Of a stretch of 27,527 nucleotides of DNA, positions 1 through 6,906 are shown in pieces. The stretch is from the IMG/VR virus record IMGVR_UViG_3300025137_000218, positions 1 through 27,527 of that record, one strand, 5' to 3'. This DNA is from a virus. The notes beneath the pieces were generated by a model. The model was not told the origin of the DNA, searched no databases, and saw only the letters and a program-made list of their open reading frames with translations. Made by a program: the position numbers and the translations under genes. The stretch's first letter is position 1; every line of letters begins with the position of its first letter.

Positions 1-498
1 GGTGCATTGGTAGATGGTGCAGTAAATTTAGGGTCAAGTTCTGCTCGTTGGAACAGTTTATGGCTATCAGGTGGTGTATACTTAGGTGGTACTGGTTCAC
101 AAAATGTACTTGACGACTACGAAGAAGGAACTTGGACACCAACATTACCACATGGAGGTACGATAGGTGGTACTTTTGGTACGACTTATACAAAAGTTGG
201 CGATACTGTAACTGTTAGAGGTTATTTAAATAATATAAGCATACCAAATAATAGTACTGCATTTTGGATAGGTGGTTTACCTTTTGCCGTTAAAACTAGC
301 AATCATTATGGTGGTTTAGGTGCTATACAGTATGTTGCCGATAAAAACGTTGATGCTTTTGGCATGGGTGATCCAGTTCCATATTCAGGAAATTCTGTAG
401 TTTACTTTCACAGACGAAATGGAACTACGGCAACTGTTTTAAATTCAAATGTAAGTGGCATGGCAGCATTCATATTTGGTGTTAGTTATCAAGTTTAA
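1..498 (+). CDS. Tail fibre protein, C-terminal part (partial)
   Basis: The frame is open from the first base, so the gene starts upstream of the window and only its last 165 codons are here. The fragment carries a motif typical of marine phage tail fibres: a Gly/Ser-rich beta-repeat, then YEEGTWTPTL, then a Gly/Thr-rich receptor-binding-like tip ending FGVSYQV. This protein is expected to form the distal fibre that contacts the host surface; that is family knowledge. It is followed by small genes in the same direction. A second, inverted tail-fibre fragment near 19.9 kb shares 16 identical bases with positions 127-142. Confidence 0.8.
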   Translation, partial: GALVDGAVNLGSSSARWNSLWLSGGVYLGGTGSQNVLDDYEEGTWTPTLPHGGTIGGTFGTTYTKVGDTVTVRGYLNNISIPNNSTAFWIGGLPFAVKTSNHYGGLGAIQYVADKNVDAFGMGDPVPYSGNSVVYFHRRNGTTATVLNSNVSGMAAFIFGVSYQV

Positions 499-527
499 TG
501 TTTAATAAAAATATATAGGAGAAAAAA

Positions 528-818
528 ATGTCATTAACTAAAGAAAACGTAGTAGAAAAAATTGAAGTCGTAAATACATGGAATATACAAATTTGCTTAG
601 ACACTGTGATAAAAGAGAACAGTGTTGAGATTAGTAGGTCAAGGCATCGTCATGTTCTTACACCATTCTCATCATCTAAAGATAGTGATGACAAATGGAC
701 ACACACAGACACCGACATAAGTGCAGAAGATGATACTGTAAAGGCTGTGTGCAACGCAGTGTGGAGCGACACTATTAAGAATAATTACAAACAATTTATA
801 GAAACACAGGAGATTTAA
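528..818 (+). CDS. Small tail-fibre-associated protein of unknown function
   Basis: A 96-residue protein with a clear AGGAGA ribosome site 7 bases before the ATG. It has no signal peptide or membrane segment. It contains SRSRHRHVLTP, then an acidic C-terminal half (SAEDDTVKAVCNAVW). Proteins with this RHRH plus 'A.C.A.W' layout are, as I recall, common beside tail-fibre genes in marine phages, usually without an assigned function. Its place directly after the fibre and immediately before a second such protein suggests a role in tail-tip assembly, but this is inference. Confidence 0.75.
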   Translation: MSLTKENVVEKIEVVNTWNIQICLDTVIKENSVEISRSRHRHVLTPFSSSKDSDDKWTHTDTDISAEDDTVKAVCNAVWSDTIKNNYKQFIETQEI

Positions 819-1130
819 ATGTCTATAATATGGAAGATAAACTCATTAGATCGAGACTTAAAAAGTGGAGATCATGAGAACATAATAACAACAATACACT
901 GGACTGCCTCAGACGCAGACTCAGATGGTAATACTGGATCATCATACGGATCAGTAGGTGTAACTCTTGTTGGCACACCAAAGGCATATGCAGACGTAAC
1001 CGAGTCTGATGCTATTGGTTGGGCAAAAGATGCTCTTGGTGCTGATCAAATTAAGAATATTGAAGATAGTATAGCCGATCAAATAGCACTTATGAAAACC
1101 CCAACAACCGCAAGTGGAGTACCATTTTAA
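819..1130 (+). CDS. Small tail-fibre-associated protein of unknown function
   Basis: 103 residues, starting one base after the previous stop, so probably translationally coupled, with AGGAG inside the preceding gene. The N-terminal half is beta-like and threonine-rich (IITTIHWTASDADSDG), with a Gly/Ser stretch, and ends in a helical AIGWAKDALGADQIKNIEDSI segment. This pattern is common in uncharacterised phage proteins encoded after tail fibres. It could be a fibre chaperone or a structural decoration; no catalytic motif is seen. Confidence 0.75.
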   Translation: MSIIWKINSLDRDLKSGDHENIITTIHWTASDADSDGNTGSSYGSVGVTLVGTPKAYADVTESDAIGWAKDALGADQIKNIEDSIADQIALMKTPTTASGVPF

Positions 1131-1351
1131 TGACTGAAGAAAAAAATAACATCATAAATATTGATGGCAAAGAATATCTTAAAGATGACTTAAATAATGA
1201 TCAAACATACTGCGTGAACCAGTTAACTGATCTTCAAAACAAATCTAACAATCTTAGATTTCAGTTAGATCAAGTATCTGCGTCACAACAAGTGTTTTTA
1301 GAAAAATTAAAAATATCTTTAGAAGAAAAAGAAATACCTAAAACTGGTTAA
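1130..1351 (+). CDS. Small coiled-coil phage protein (DUF6447-like)
   Basis: 73 residues, starting in an ATGA overlap with the previous stop. It opens with an IINIDGKEYLKDDL block, which resembles the DUF6447 type of small phage protein, then continues as one long polar helix with heptad-like leucines (LTDLQNKSNNLRFQLDQV), likely a coiled coil. The function is unknown. The family assignment is from memory of the motif. Confidence 0.7.
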   Translation: MTEEKNNIINIDGKEYLKDDLNNDQTYCVNQLTDLQNKSNNLRFQLDQVSASQQVFLEKLKISLEEKEIPKTG

Positions 1352-1426
1352 AAAAATTTACCTAAAGTCAGACACAGACATAGACTTTTATGTTACAATA
1401 AGACACTAAACAAGAAGGCTCTGAAC
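1352..1426 (+). promoter_or_regulatory. Short intergenic region rich in CAGAC, possible promoter
   Basis: This 75-base gap separates the tail genes from the lysis and basic-protein cluster. It holds GTCAGACACAGACATAGAC followed by TATGTTACAATAAG, where TACAAT could be a -10 box. No good -35 is seen at 17 bases, so this is a weak promoter candidate. The repeated CAGAC units match a motif enriched over the whole window. Confidence 0.25.
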
Positions 1427-1660
1427 ATGGAAATCGATGGAATGTTATTTTGGAATATAATTTTATCCCTAATTATAGTTCCATTCGGGTGGGTGTTTAC
1501 ATACTTAGTAAAAGAAGTGAAGCGTATTCAGATCCTCTTGAACCAAACCCGTGAAAATTATTCAACCAAAGAAGATCTAAAAGATAACTCGGCTCGTATC
1601 TTTGAAACCTTACATAGACTAGAGGACAAGTTAGATAACTTGATATCAAAGCATGGCTAA
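1427..1660 (+). CDS. Small single-span membrane protein with coiled coil
   Basis: 77 residues. Residues about 7-27 (LFWNIILSLIIVPFGWVFTYLV) are one membrane segment, followed by a polar helix with regular hydrophobic spacing (RIFETLHRLEDKLDNLI), likely a coiled coil. The layout fits small phage lysis or envelope accessory proteins (holin-like or spanin-like), and the muramidase-type amidase and holin lie nearby. There is no lipobox, so an outer-membrane spanin is unlikely. The exact role is unknown. Confidence 0.65.
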   Translation: MEIDGMLFWNIILSLIIVPFGWVFTYLVKEVKRIQILLNQTRENYSTKEDLKDNSARIFETLHRLEDKLDNLISKHG

Positions 1661-1943
1661 GAAAAAAGGTACAATGAAAGGTCACACTATAGGTGGAGGT
1701 CATAAACGTAAAACCAAAGATGGTGCGGGTATGACAAAAAAAGGTGTAGCTAAATATCGTAGAGATAATCCTGGGTCTAAGTTGAAGACAGCCGTCACAG
1801 GCAAAGTCAAAAAAGGAAGTGCAGCCGCCAAGAGAAGAAAGTCATACTGTGCAAGAAGTGCAGGACAGATGAAGAAGTTTCCAAAGGCAGCAAAAAATCC
1901 AAACAGTCGTCTAAGACAAGCTAGAAGAAGATGGAGATGTTAA
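1653..1943 (+). CDS. Basic Lys/Arg-rich phage protein (DUF6321-like)
   Basis: 96 residues overlapping the previous gene by 8 bases. It is extremely basic. The core GAGMTKKGVAKYRRDNPGSK and the following KLKTAVTGKVKKGS, SYCARSAGQMK match the pattern I know as DUF6321, which is widespread in marine phages. The function is not established; high positive charge suggests binding of nucleic acid or a packaged virion component. It belongs to a set of basic small genes up to 4721. Confidence 0.75.
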   Translation: MAKKKGTMKGHTIGGGHKRKTKDGAGMTKKGVAKYRRDNPGSKLKTAVTGKVKKGSAAAKRRKSYCARSAGQMKKFPKAAKNPNSRLRQARRRWRC

Positions 1944-2405
1944 ATGAAGATGAGAACTTCAACCACTCACATAGTCATACATTGTGCAGACACCTACGAA
2001 GACATGGATATAGGTGCTGACGATATAAGAAAATGGCACGTTGATGAAAGAGGATGGTCAGACATTGGCTATCATAAAGTTATCAGACGTGATGGAACTG
2101 TAGAAGACGGCAGAGACATACATGTGTCTGGTGCACATGCAGCAGGTTTCAACAGCGTTAGTGTTGGTGTCTGTCTTGTTGGTGGTCGTGGCAAAGATAA
2201 TAAAGCTGAGAATAATTTTACAGATGCTCAAATGGCTTCACTTAAAGAAGTAGTTGAGGATCTCATGGCTAACTATGAATGGGCACAACCAATGGGGCAT
2301 AGAGATTTACCTAATGTAACTAAAGAATGTCCATCATTTGATGTCCTTGAATGGTGGAATGGGGCAGAAGAAAACACATCTAACTTTGTAAAATCGGAGA
2401 CTTAA
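1944..2405 (+). CDS. N-acetylmuramoyl-L-alanine amidase, T7-lysozyme type endolysin
   Basis: 153 residues, beginning directly after the preceding TAA. It belongs to the Amidase_2 family, which cleaves the bond between N-acetylmuramic acid and L-alanine in peptidoglycan. Visible active-site residues are zinc ligands His13 (VIHCAD), His119 (GHRD) and Cys129 (KECPSFD), with Tyr43 and Lys127 in the positions of T7 lysozyme Tyr46 and Lys128. Length matches T7 lysozyme (about 150). There is no signal peptide, so release would depend on the holin at 3837. In T7 the homologue also inhibits phage RNA polymerase; no such polymerase gene is in the window. Confidence 0.93.
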   Translation: MKMRTSTTHIVIHCADTYEDMDIGADDIRKWHVDERGWSDIGYHKVIRRDGTVEDGRDIHVSGAHAAGFNSVSVGVCLVGGRGKDNKAENNFTDAQMASLKEVVEDLMANYEWAQPMGHRDLPNVTKECPSFDVLEWWNGAEENTSNFVKSET

Positions 2406-2406
2406 A

Positions 2407-2466
2407 ATGATGAAAATGAAAGGCAAGAAAAAGATTAAGAAGCCTATAAAGAAGAAAGGCTACTAG
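2407..2466 (+). CDS. Tiny basic peptide (19 residues)
   Basis: An ATG-initiated frame of 20 codons begins one base after the amidase stop and ends just before the next start. The product, MMKMKGKKKIKKPIKKKGY, is over half lysine. It fits the pattern of basic small products in this cluster and the tight gene packing, but such a short lysine-rich frame can arise by chance in AAA/AAG-rich DNA. Confidence 0.4.
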   Translation: MMKMKGKKKIKKPIKKKGY

Positions 2467-2468
2467 TC

Positions 2469-2591
2469 ATGGCTATGTTTTGGCTTAGTTTAGCCAAAGT
2501 ATTTTTAAAAATTGGTAATCTATTTTGGCATATGCATGTCGATTGTGTCCGTAAGAAACAATCGGAGGATAGGCGAAGATGGATCCAGTAA
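2469..2591 (+). CDS. Small hydrophobic protein (40 residues)
   Basis: The frame starts with ATG at 2469 and overlaps the next gene by 13 bases. Residues 2-22 are hydrophobic (AMFWLSLAKVFLKIGNLFW) followed by a charged tail (VRKKQSEDRRRW), as in a single-span inner-membrane protein. It fills what would otherwise be a gap between genes. The ribosome site is weak (AAGAAAGG about 10 bases upstream). The function is unknown. Confidence 0.45.
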   Translation: MAMFWLSLAKVFLKIGNLFWHMHVDCVRKKQSEDRRRWIQ

Positions 2592-3343
2592 CTATTTCTG
2601 TTGCTCTCGGAGCCGCTAATACTGCATTCAAAGCAATCAAGGCAGGATTTTCAGTTGGTCGAGATCTTGAAGGAATGAGTAAAGATGTAGGGCGGTGGAT
2701 GTCTGCGGTGTCTGATATAGACAATGCAGAGAAAATGGCTAAGAACCCTCCCCTGTTCGGCAAGTTATTTAAAGCAGGATCCGTAGAAGAAGCTGCCCTA
2801 CAAGCCTATAGTGCCAAAAAGAAATTAGAAGAACAAAGACAAGAGTTAAAGACATTTTTAAATTTAACCTTTGGACCAACTGCGTATGCAGATCTCCTTC
2901 AAATGGAAGGTGAGATTAGAAAACAAAGACAACAAACAATTTATAAACAACAAAAGATGAGACAACAAATAGCAGAAATTATTGCTTGGGTTTTCTTAGT
3001 GGCTGTTGGTGGTGGTTTCATTGCATTACTTGCAACTGTATGGGTTAAGAAAGCAAGTGCAGATGGATACACATACAAGAGTAAACAACTAACACGCCAA
3101 CAAAAATTAAATAATGGCAGTATATTACCCCCTCTCCTTACAACATGCAGATTAAAAAAACAGAAAGTTTATAAAGATAAAATTGCTTGTATCTATGAGG
3201 GTGCAAACAAAAGGTTTGAGTTAGATTTTGCAGACATACGAGTGGGATGCCCTAAACAATTTCGATGTGAGTACAAAAAATTAAACGATAAAGAACCAAG
3301 TATTGATCAGGTCATGGATAGTTTAAGGAGCATAGCGAAATAG
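2579..3343 (+). CDS. Phage protein with one membrane segment, unknown function
   Basis: 254 residues, with a CGGAGGA ribosome site about 10 bases before the ATG. The N-terminal half has small-residue-rich helices (ISVALGAANTAFKAIKAGF) and a long Gln/Lys coiled coil (EEQRQELK, RKQRQQTIYKQQKMRQQ). A membrane helix follows at about 135-157 (IIAWVFLVAVGGGFIALLATVWV). The C-terminal domain contains four cysteines (TTCRLKK, KIACIYE, GCPKQF, FRCEY), suggesting disulfides in the periplasm. Possibly an internal virion or lysis-related protein; I do not recognise the family. Confidence 0.75.
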   Translation: MDPVTISVALGAANTAFKAIKAGFSVGRDLEGMSKDVGRWMSAVSDIDNAEKMAKNPPLFGKLFKAGSVEEAALQAYSAKKKLEEQRQELKTFLNLTFGPTAYADLLQMEGEIRKQRQQTIYKQQKMRQQIAEIIAWVFLVAVGGGFIALLATVWVKKASADGYTYKSKQLTRQQKLNNGSILPPLLTTCRLKKQKVYKDKIACIYEGANKRFELDFADIRVGCPKQFRCEYKKLNDKEPSIDQVMDSLRSIAK

Positions 3344-3344
3344 T

Positions 3345-3554
3345 ATGTTTAAATGTCTTGTCGTTGCCTGTCTAATTAGTAATCCAAGTTATTGTCAAGT
3401 GCTTGAGAACACGGAATATCCAGTTGTGTATGAGACCTTTAGTGCATGTAAAGCAAGAGCATTAGAAATAGCTTCTGAAGTTCCAATATATTTTAAAAAT
3501 TATAGAGCGACAAAATGGAAATGTAGTCGTGTAGCAGAAGGAAAATTATTATGA
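3345..3554 (+). CDS. Small secreted cysteine-containing protein
   Basis: 69 residues with a likely signal peptide (MFKCLVVACLISNPSYC, cleavage near residue 17-19) and further cysteines at CKARALEI and KCSRV. The spacing would permit a disulfide in the periplasm. It sits two bases after the preceding Cys-containing membrane protein, so the two may act together, for instance in lysis or superinfection exclusion. This is inference; no family is recognised. Confidence 0.65.
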   Translation: MFKCLVVACLISNPSYCQVLENTEYPVVYETFSACKARALEIASEVPIYFKNYRATKWKCSRVAEGKLL

Positions 3555-3706
3555 AGAAAACATTAACAGCTAGACAAGAACAGACTATGCAAAGACATTC
3601 CAGACATCACACACCCAGACATATGTCTGAGATGAAAAAGTTAATGCTGCAAGGTAAGACCTTCACTCAAGCTCACAAGTTAGCAATGAAGAAAGTAGGT
3701 AGATAA
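3551..3706 (+). CDS. Small basic His-rich protein conserved in marine phages
   Basis: 51 residues starting in an ATGA overlap. The core LTARQEQTMQRHSRHHTPRH plus MSEMKKLMLQGKTFTQAHKLAMKKVGR recalls a small protein seen repeatedly in marine phage genomes (R-H-S-x-H-H...H-M...M-K, followed by G-x-[ST]-F-x-x-A-H-K). The function is unknown. The pattern of conserved His and Lys and the tight gene coupling support a real gene. Confidence 0.65.
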   Translation: MKKTLTARQEQTMQRHSRHHTPRHMSEMKKLMLQGKTFTQAHKLAMKKVGR

Positions 3707-3852
3707 TGGATAGCACAGTACTAGATGCATGGCATGAACTTAGTTATTTAGAGGGCACTCTCTTCACAGTCTGGTTGTTTGTTCTTTACTACGGAAAAGT
3801 ATGGATAGACAACAAGTTTAAAAGAAAGGAATGCACATGCTCCAAGCGATAA
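3706..3852 (+). CDS. Small single-span membrane protein (48 residues)
   Basis: It starts in a TAATG overlap with the preceding gene and overlaps the next gene's start. Sequence runs from an acidic head (MDSTVLDAWHELSYLEG) into a membrane helix (LFTVWLFVLYYGKVWI) and a basic, Cys-containing tail (KFKRKECTCSKR). The N-out, C-in charge pattern suits a small inner-membrane protein such as a lysis accessory. It directly precedes the holin. Confidence 0.6.
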   Translation: MDSTVLDAWHELSYLEGTLFTVWLFVLYYGKVWIDNKFKRKECTCSKR

Positions 3853-4217
3853 TTGGACCCGTTGCTAATCTTCTTGGCACTTACATTGGCGGAAAGATGG
3901 AGAAGGCAAAGGCAGAGACAGAAGCCAAGATTTCTATTGCCAAAAGTAAAAGCAAGATAGCTGAGAAAGTTGCAAGTGGTGAAATGGAATGGAATCAGAC
4001 TATGGCTGAAGCATCTAAAGATAGTCTCAAAGATGAATGGTTAACTATTCTCGTAAGTATTCCATTGTTATTAGCCTTTACAGGACATGAAGACATAGTC
4101 ATGAGAGGTTTCAAAGCCTTGGAACAAATGCCAGATTTTTATAAGACTGCTGTTGGTGTTGTCTTCGCAGCTTCTTTTGGTGTCAATAAATTAACTCAAA
4201 TGTTTAGGAAAAAATAA
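3837..4217 (+). CDS. Holin, 3TM family (PF11351-like)
   Basis: 126 residues. The ATG at 3837 is preferred over the one at 3831 because AAAGGA then lies 7 bases upstream. The N-terminus (LQAIIGPVANLLGTYIGGK) is followed by a charged helix (AETEAKISIAKSKSKIAEK), then DEWLTILVSIPLLLAF and TAVGVVFAASFGVNKL segments. This order matches the 'holin of 3TMs, for gene-transfer release' family. It would make inner-membrane lesions that free the amidase encoded at 1944. Confidence 0.75.
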   Translation: MLQAIIGPVANLLGTYIGGKMEKAKAETEAKISIAKSKSKIAEKVASGEMEWNQTMAEASKDSLKDEWLTILVSIPLLLAFTGHEDIVMRGFKALEQMPDFYKTAVGVVFAASFGVNKLTQMFRKK

Positions 4218-4366
4218 TGGCAAAGTTATGTCCAAGAGGTAAGGCTGCGGCAAAAAGAAAGTTCAAGGTTTATCCATCAGCGTATGCAAATATGTATGCT
4301 TCGGCAGTTTGCTCTGGCAAAATCAAAGTCGGAGGTAAGAAAAAAAAGAAAGCTAAGAAAAGATGA
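4217..4366 (+). CDS. Small basic protein conserved in marine phages
   Basis: 49 residues, coupled to the holin by TAATG. The core MAKLCPRGKAAAKRKFKVYP followed by SAYANMYASAVCSGK is a pattern I recall as highly conserved in marine phages, ending in a poly-lysine tail. Two cysteines are present. The function is unknown; the charge suggests nucleic-acid contact or a virion-packaged protein. Confidence 0.7.
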   Translation: MAKLCPRGKAAAKRKFKVYPSAYANMYASAVCSGKIKVGGKKKKKAKKR

Positions 4367-4620
4367 GCGGTCTTCGTAAGTGGGTCAAAGAAAAATGGGT
4401 GGACATTGGTGCACCTAAAAAGAATGGTAAGTTTCAACCTTGTGGTAGAAAAAAAGGAGATGGTAGAGCCTATCCAAAATGTGTTCCACTAGCCAAAGCC
4501 ATGAGAATGTCTAAAGCACAAAGAAAAAGTGCGGTTACAAGAAAAAGATCTAAGAAACAGGGCGTAGGTGGTAAGCCTACAAACGTAAAAACATTTGCTA
4601 AAAGAAAGAAGAAAAAATGA
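4363..4620 (+). CDS. Basic protein, DUF5872-like
   Basis: 85 residues, starting in an ATGA overlap. The signature KWVKEKWVDIGAPKK, then FQPCGRKKGDGR-AYPKCVP, then MSKAQRKSAVTRKR is that of DUF5872 proteins of marine phages. The two cysteines fall within conserved CGR and KCVP motifs. The function is not established. It is followed by another basic gene, continuing the cluster. Confidence 0.75.
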   Translation: MSGLRKWVKEKWVDIGAPKKNGKFQPCGRKKGDGRAYPKCVPLAKAMRMSKAQRKSAVTRKRSKKQGVGGKPTNVKTFAKRKKKK

Positions 4621-4721
4621 CAAAAAGATTATCTGCAAAACAAAAGAAGATTGCAAGAGTTGCACCTCCAAGAAACAAAATCACAGGTGCTGATTTTAAA
4701 AAGTTAAAAAGAAAGAAATAG
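4617..4721 (+). CDS. Tiny basic protein (34 residues)
   Basis: Starts in an ATGA overlap with the DUF5872-like gene. The product (MTKRLSAKQKKIAR, then VAPPRNKITGADFKKLKRKK) contains a PP-x-[ND]-KITGADFKKL block that recurs in short phage proteins. The function is unknown. The overlap, the conserved core and the position directly before the next gene argue that it is real. Confidence 0.6.
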   Translation: MTKRLSAKQKKIARVAPPRNKITGADFKKLKRKK

Positions 4722-4723
4722 CT

Positions 4724-5371
4724 ATGGCAAACTTTGGACAACTATCTACTTATTTAAAGTCAGTCGGTAATTCTTTTTTACCAGAAGGTATGCAAACTGA
4801 TCAGTATACAAATGAGGACTTCAATGAGGGTGTCAAAGCTAAACTTTTAGAATTCTTACAGGCTAATTATGCTAATAAAGAACCTGGGAATTACTCAGTT
4901 ACATATGATGATTTAAATAAATATTTCAAAGAAGGAAATGTTGTCTCTGGATCTGGTAGCAAATTTTCAGACGTTGGAGCATTAAAAACTATCTTAGGTC
5001 AATTCAATGTTGATGTTGCACCCGATGGATCTTTTACTGTCAATGATACTTATGATTTTAATTTACAAGATGAATATGGAAACCCAATGAATAAACAACC
5101 TACATTTGGCGATGTAATGTCTAGGTTGTCTCCGTCTAATATTATGGATAAAGGTCTGGGTACTAGTTTATATGGTGCGGCTAGAATGTATGGAGGTATG
5201 AGAATACCAGAGGGTTCACCCAATGCTATCCCCATTAAATTAAATTTTCCATCTAACAGACCAGATATGCCACCTCTTCCAATGGCAAAACCTATGATGG
5301 AAACCACTAATCTTGCTAGTTATGATGACAACCAAATTGGCTTTGGATCTTTAAGAAGACCTTCGCTTTAG
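4724..5371 (+). CDS. Putative structural or accessory protein, unknown
   Basis: 215 residues, two bases after the preceding stop. It is acidic, in contrast with its neighbours, with no membrane segment. There is a folded-looking N-terminal part up to about residue 150 (EDFNEGVKAKLLEFLQANY, DVGALKTILGQFNVDV) and a proline- and methionine-rich C-terminal tail (PSNRPDMPPLPMAKPMMETT). It is the last gene of the plus-strand cluster and converges on a minus-strand gene, overlapping it by 21 bases. No family is recognised. Confidence 0.7.
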   Translation: MANFGQLSTYLKSVGNSFLPEGMQTDQYTNEDFNEGVKAKLLEFLQANYANKEPGNYSVTYDDLNKYFKEGNVVSGSGSKFSDVGALKTILGQFNVDVAPDGSFTVNDTYDFNLQDEYGNPMNKQPTFGDVMSRLSPSNIMDKGLGTSLYGAARMYGGMRIPEGSPNAIPIKLNFPSNRPDMPPLPMAKPMMETTNLASYDDNQIGFGSLRRPSL

Positions 5372-5533
5372 GTAAATTATATAACCTAACATCCAGACAA
5401 AGATCAACGGTTCAATGATGACAAATATCCAGATGTTTATTTCGTTGTAAGTCATACCAAGAGGCTTGGCTAGTTCTATTAAGAACCACACACACCAATC
5501 AAAAGTCTGATCCATTAATTCCATATAAGTCAT
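5351..5533 (-). CDS. Small membrane protein, convergent with late genes
   Basis: 60 residues; AAGGGAG lies about 10 bases before the ATG at 5533. Sequence begins with an aromatic-rich amphipathic part (MDQTFDWCVWFLIELAKPLG), then MTYNEINIWIFVII, then a membrane segment (EPLIFVWMLGYIIYL) and a basic end. This layout resembles a small membrane protein found in marine phages. It overlaps the 3' end of the plus-strand gene ending at 5371. It may modify the lysogen's envelope or act in lysis, but this is unproven. Confidence 0.6.
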   Translation of the reverse strand: MTYMELMDQTFDWCVWFLIELAKPLGMTYNEINIWIFVIIEPLIFVWMLGYIIYLKRRSS

Positions 5534-5572
5534 TTTAGTTTTTCTCCCTTATTATAATTTCTTTGTTAAATG

Positions 5573-5598
5573 TTGTGTCAAGATTTGTGTCAACTTTT
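5573..5598. repeat. Arm-type direct repeat, left copy
   Basis: Positions 5574-5598 match 5812-5836 with one mismatch. Inside the copy, TTGTGTCAA occurs twice, at 5573 and 5585. The two copies flank the tRNA-Leu fragment, as integrase arm-binding sites do at attP. Confidence 0.5.
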
Positions 5599-5711
5599 TC
5601 ATATAAGATATATAAAATATATAAAATATAGAAAATTATCCCTAAAAAAATAAATTTAGAAATAACTTGCCAACCTCTCAAACCTACGGTACACAACAAA
5701 CATATGGTTTT

Positions 5712-5785
5712 GCGAGCGTGGCGGAATGGTAGACGCACTGGACTTAAAAACCACTGATACATATAAGAAACTCTATACATATCAG
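5712..5785 (+). other. attP: Phage attachment site (attP core in tRNA-Leu 5' half)
   Basis: Positions 5712-5749 read as the 5' half of tRNA-Leu(UAA): acceptor GCGAGCG, D-arm with GGTAGACGC, and anticodon loop CTTAAAA. The match stops at the anticodon stem; there is no T-arm and no CGCTCGC 3' acceptor strand downstream, so it is not a working tRNA gene. It is followed by an inverted repeat, CTGATA/TATCAG (5754-5759 and 5780-5785), that reaches the integrase stop codon. A tRNA part next to an integrase gene is the classic attP arrangement; the host site would be a tRNA-Leu(UAA) gene. Confidence 0.75.
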
Positions 5786-6906
5786 GCACTTAAACCCGAA
5801 ACACCACTGTGTGTGTCAAGATTTGTGGCAACTTTTCTTTTTGCCTCGTGTAAATCTTCTGTAAATAGATGAGCATACTTCTCTGTGATGGTCACATTTG
5901 AGTGTCCCAACAACTTTGATAAAGTATAAATAGGCATACCTTTTCTTATCTCATCTGTGGCATAAGTGTGTCTTAAATCATGCCAATTAAAGTCTTTAAT
6001 ACCACTATTTTTTAGACATGTTTCCCAAGACGAGCGGTTAGAGTTTATTCTATGTCCTGTGTCTGGGTTATAGAACAAGTATCCATGCAAACTAGCAGGT
6101 TTTTTTAATAATATTTCTACTATGTTTAGTGCTTCATCACACAAAGGCACTACCCTAACCTTACCATTCTTGGTTACAGTATCCCTCAATACAAATTGAG
6201 GTCCATAGTTTGTACGTTCAAAGTCTGTTCTTAATAAAGAGAACTGCTCGTTCCATCTCATACCTGTAAGTAAGGCAATTTGAATTTGATAAGATAGATC
6301 TCGGTTCTTACTTTTCTTTGCATTATCTAACAAAGATTTTTTCTCATAAACATCCAGACTTCTTATCCTGTCTTTACTCTCTTGTAATAACTTTTTATCA
6401 AAAGATGCAACTACATTATGACCATCCCATGTACTATTCTTAATTATATATTGATACATTTTACCAAACATACTTAGGTCTCTTATAATAGTAGGATCAT
6501 TACAAGGCTTGATATCTTTTGTACCTTCTCTTCTACATTCCACATAAGCTGCAATGTCCTGTCTGGTTATGTCTTTTAACATTTTGCCTTGGAAATGTGG
6601 AGTAACCATCTTAATGCTTTGAAGGTATCTTTTAGCCGAACTTTCTTTCATTGCTCTTCTTTGAAATTTAAGTTCACCATTAGATGTGTACTTCAAACCA
6701 CAGTAGTTATTAAGGAACTTTAACATTGCCTCAGAAAAGGGAATGTCAGACTGTGTTTTAGCTAGTTCAACAATCTTTTTTCTATGCTCTATAATTGACT
6801 TCTGATTAGCTTGCCTTTTAGAGCTTGCATTAATTGGTGGTCTATATCTTTTACCTTGGATGGTAAAGTCAGCATACCATCTTCCTCCTCTATAGATACT
6901 TCCCAT
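5782..6906 (-). CDS. int: Tyrosine-recombinase integrase
   Basis: 374 residues from the ATG at 6906, chosen because AGAGGAG lies 8 bases upstream; the in-frame ATG at 6930 has no ribosome site. It inserts and excises the prophage by site-specific recombination. The N-terminus (MGSIYRGGRWYADFTIQGKR) is the usual arm-binding domain. A SAM-like core-binding part follows, then the catalytic domain with Arg (TGMRWNEQ), Lys (TKNGKVRVVPL), His-x-x-Arg (HDLRHTYATD), His (LLGHSNVTIT) and the nucleophile Tyr (EKYAHL). It ends at the attachment site, and its first 118 bases overlap the excisionase-like gene in another frame. Confidence 0.93.
   Translation of the reverse strand: MGSIYRGGRWYADFTIQGKRYRPPINASSKRQANQKSIIEHRKKIVELAKTQSDIPFSEAMLKFLNNYCGLKYTSNGELKFQRRAMKESSAKRYLQSIKMVTPHFQGKMLKDITRQDIAAYVECRREGTKDIKPCNDPTIIRDLSMFGKMYQYIIKNSTWDGHNVVASFDKKLLQESKDRIRSLDVYEKKSLLDNAKKSKNRDLSYQIQIALLTGMRWNEQFSLLRTDFERTNYGPQFVLRDTVTKNGKVRVVPLCDEALNIVEILLKKPASLHGYLFYNPDTGHRINSNRSSWETCLKNSGIKDFNWHDLRHTYATDEIRKGMPIYTLSKLLGHSNVTITEKYAHLFTEDLHEAKRKVATNLDTHSGVSGLSA
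5812..5836. repeat. Arm-type direct repeat, right copy
   Basis: 25 bases matching 5574-5598 with one mismatch. This copy lies inside the 3' end of the integrase gene, coding for VATNLDT. The two copies are 238 bases apart, bracketing the tRNA fragment. Confidence 0.5.

Noticed and set aside
2485-2763. A 92-residue minus-strand frame
   Set aside because: It is antisense to two plus-strand genes in a tightly packed plus-strand operon and has no recognisable features.
5535-5789. An 84-residue minus-strand frame across the attachment site
   Set aside because: It covers the tRNA fragment and arm repeats, has no ribosome site or recognisable protein features, and overlaps the integrase stop.
5712-5810. 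A complete tRNA-Leu gene, possibly with an intron
   Set aside because: Only the 5' half matches. The anticodon stem pairs poorly on its 3' side, and there is no T-arm or complementary 3' acceptor strand in the next 100 bases.
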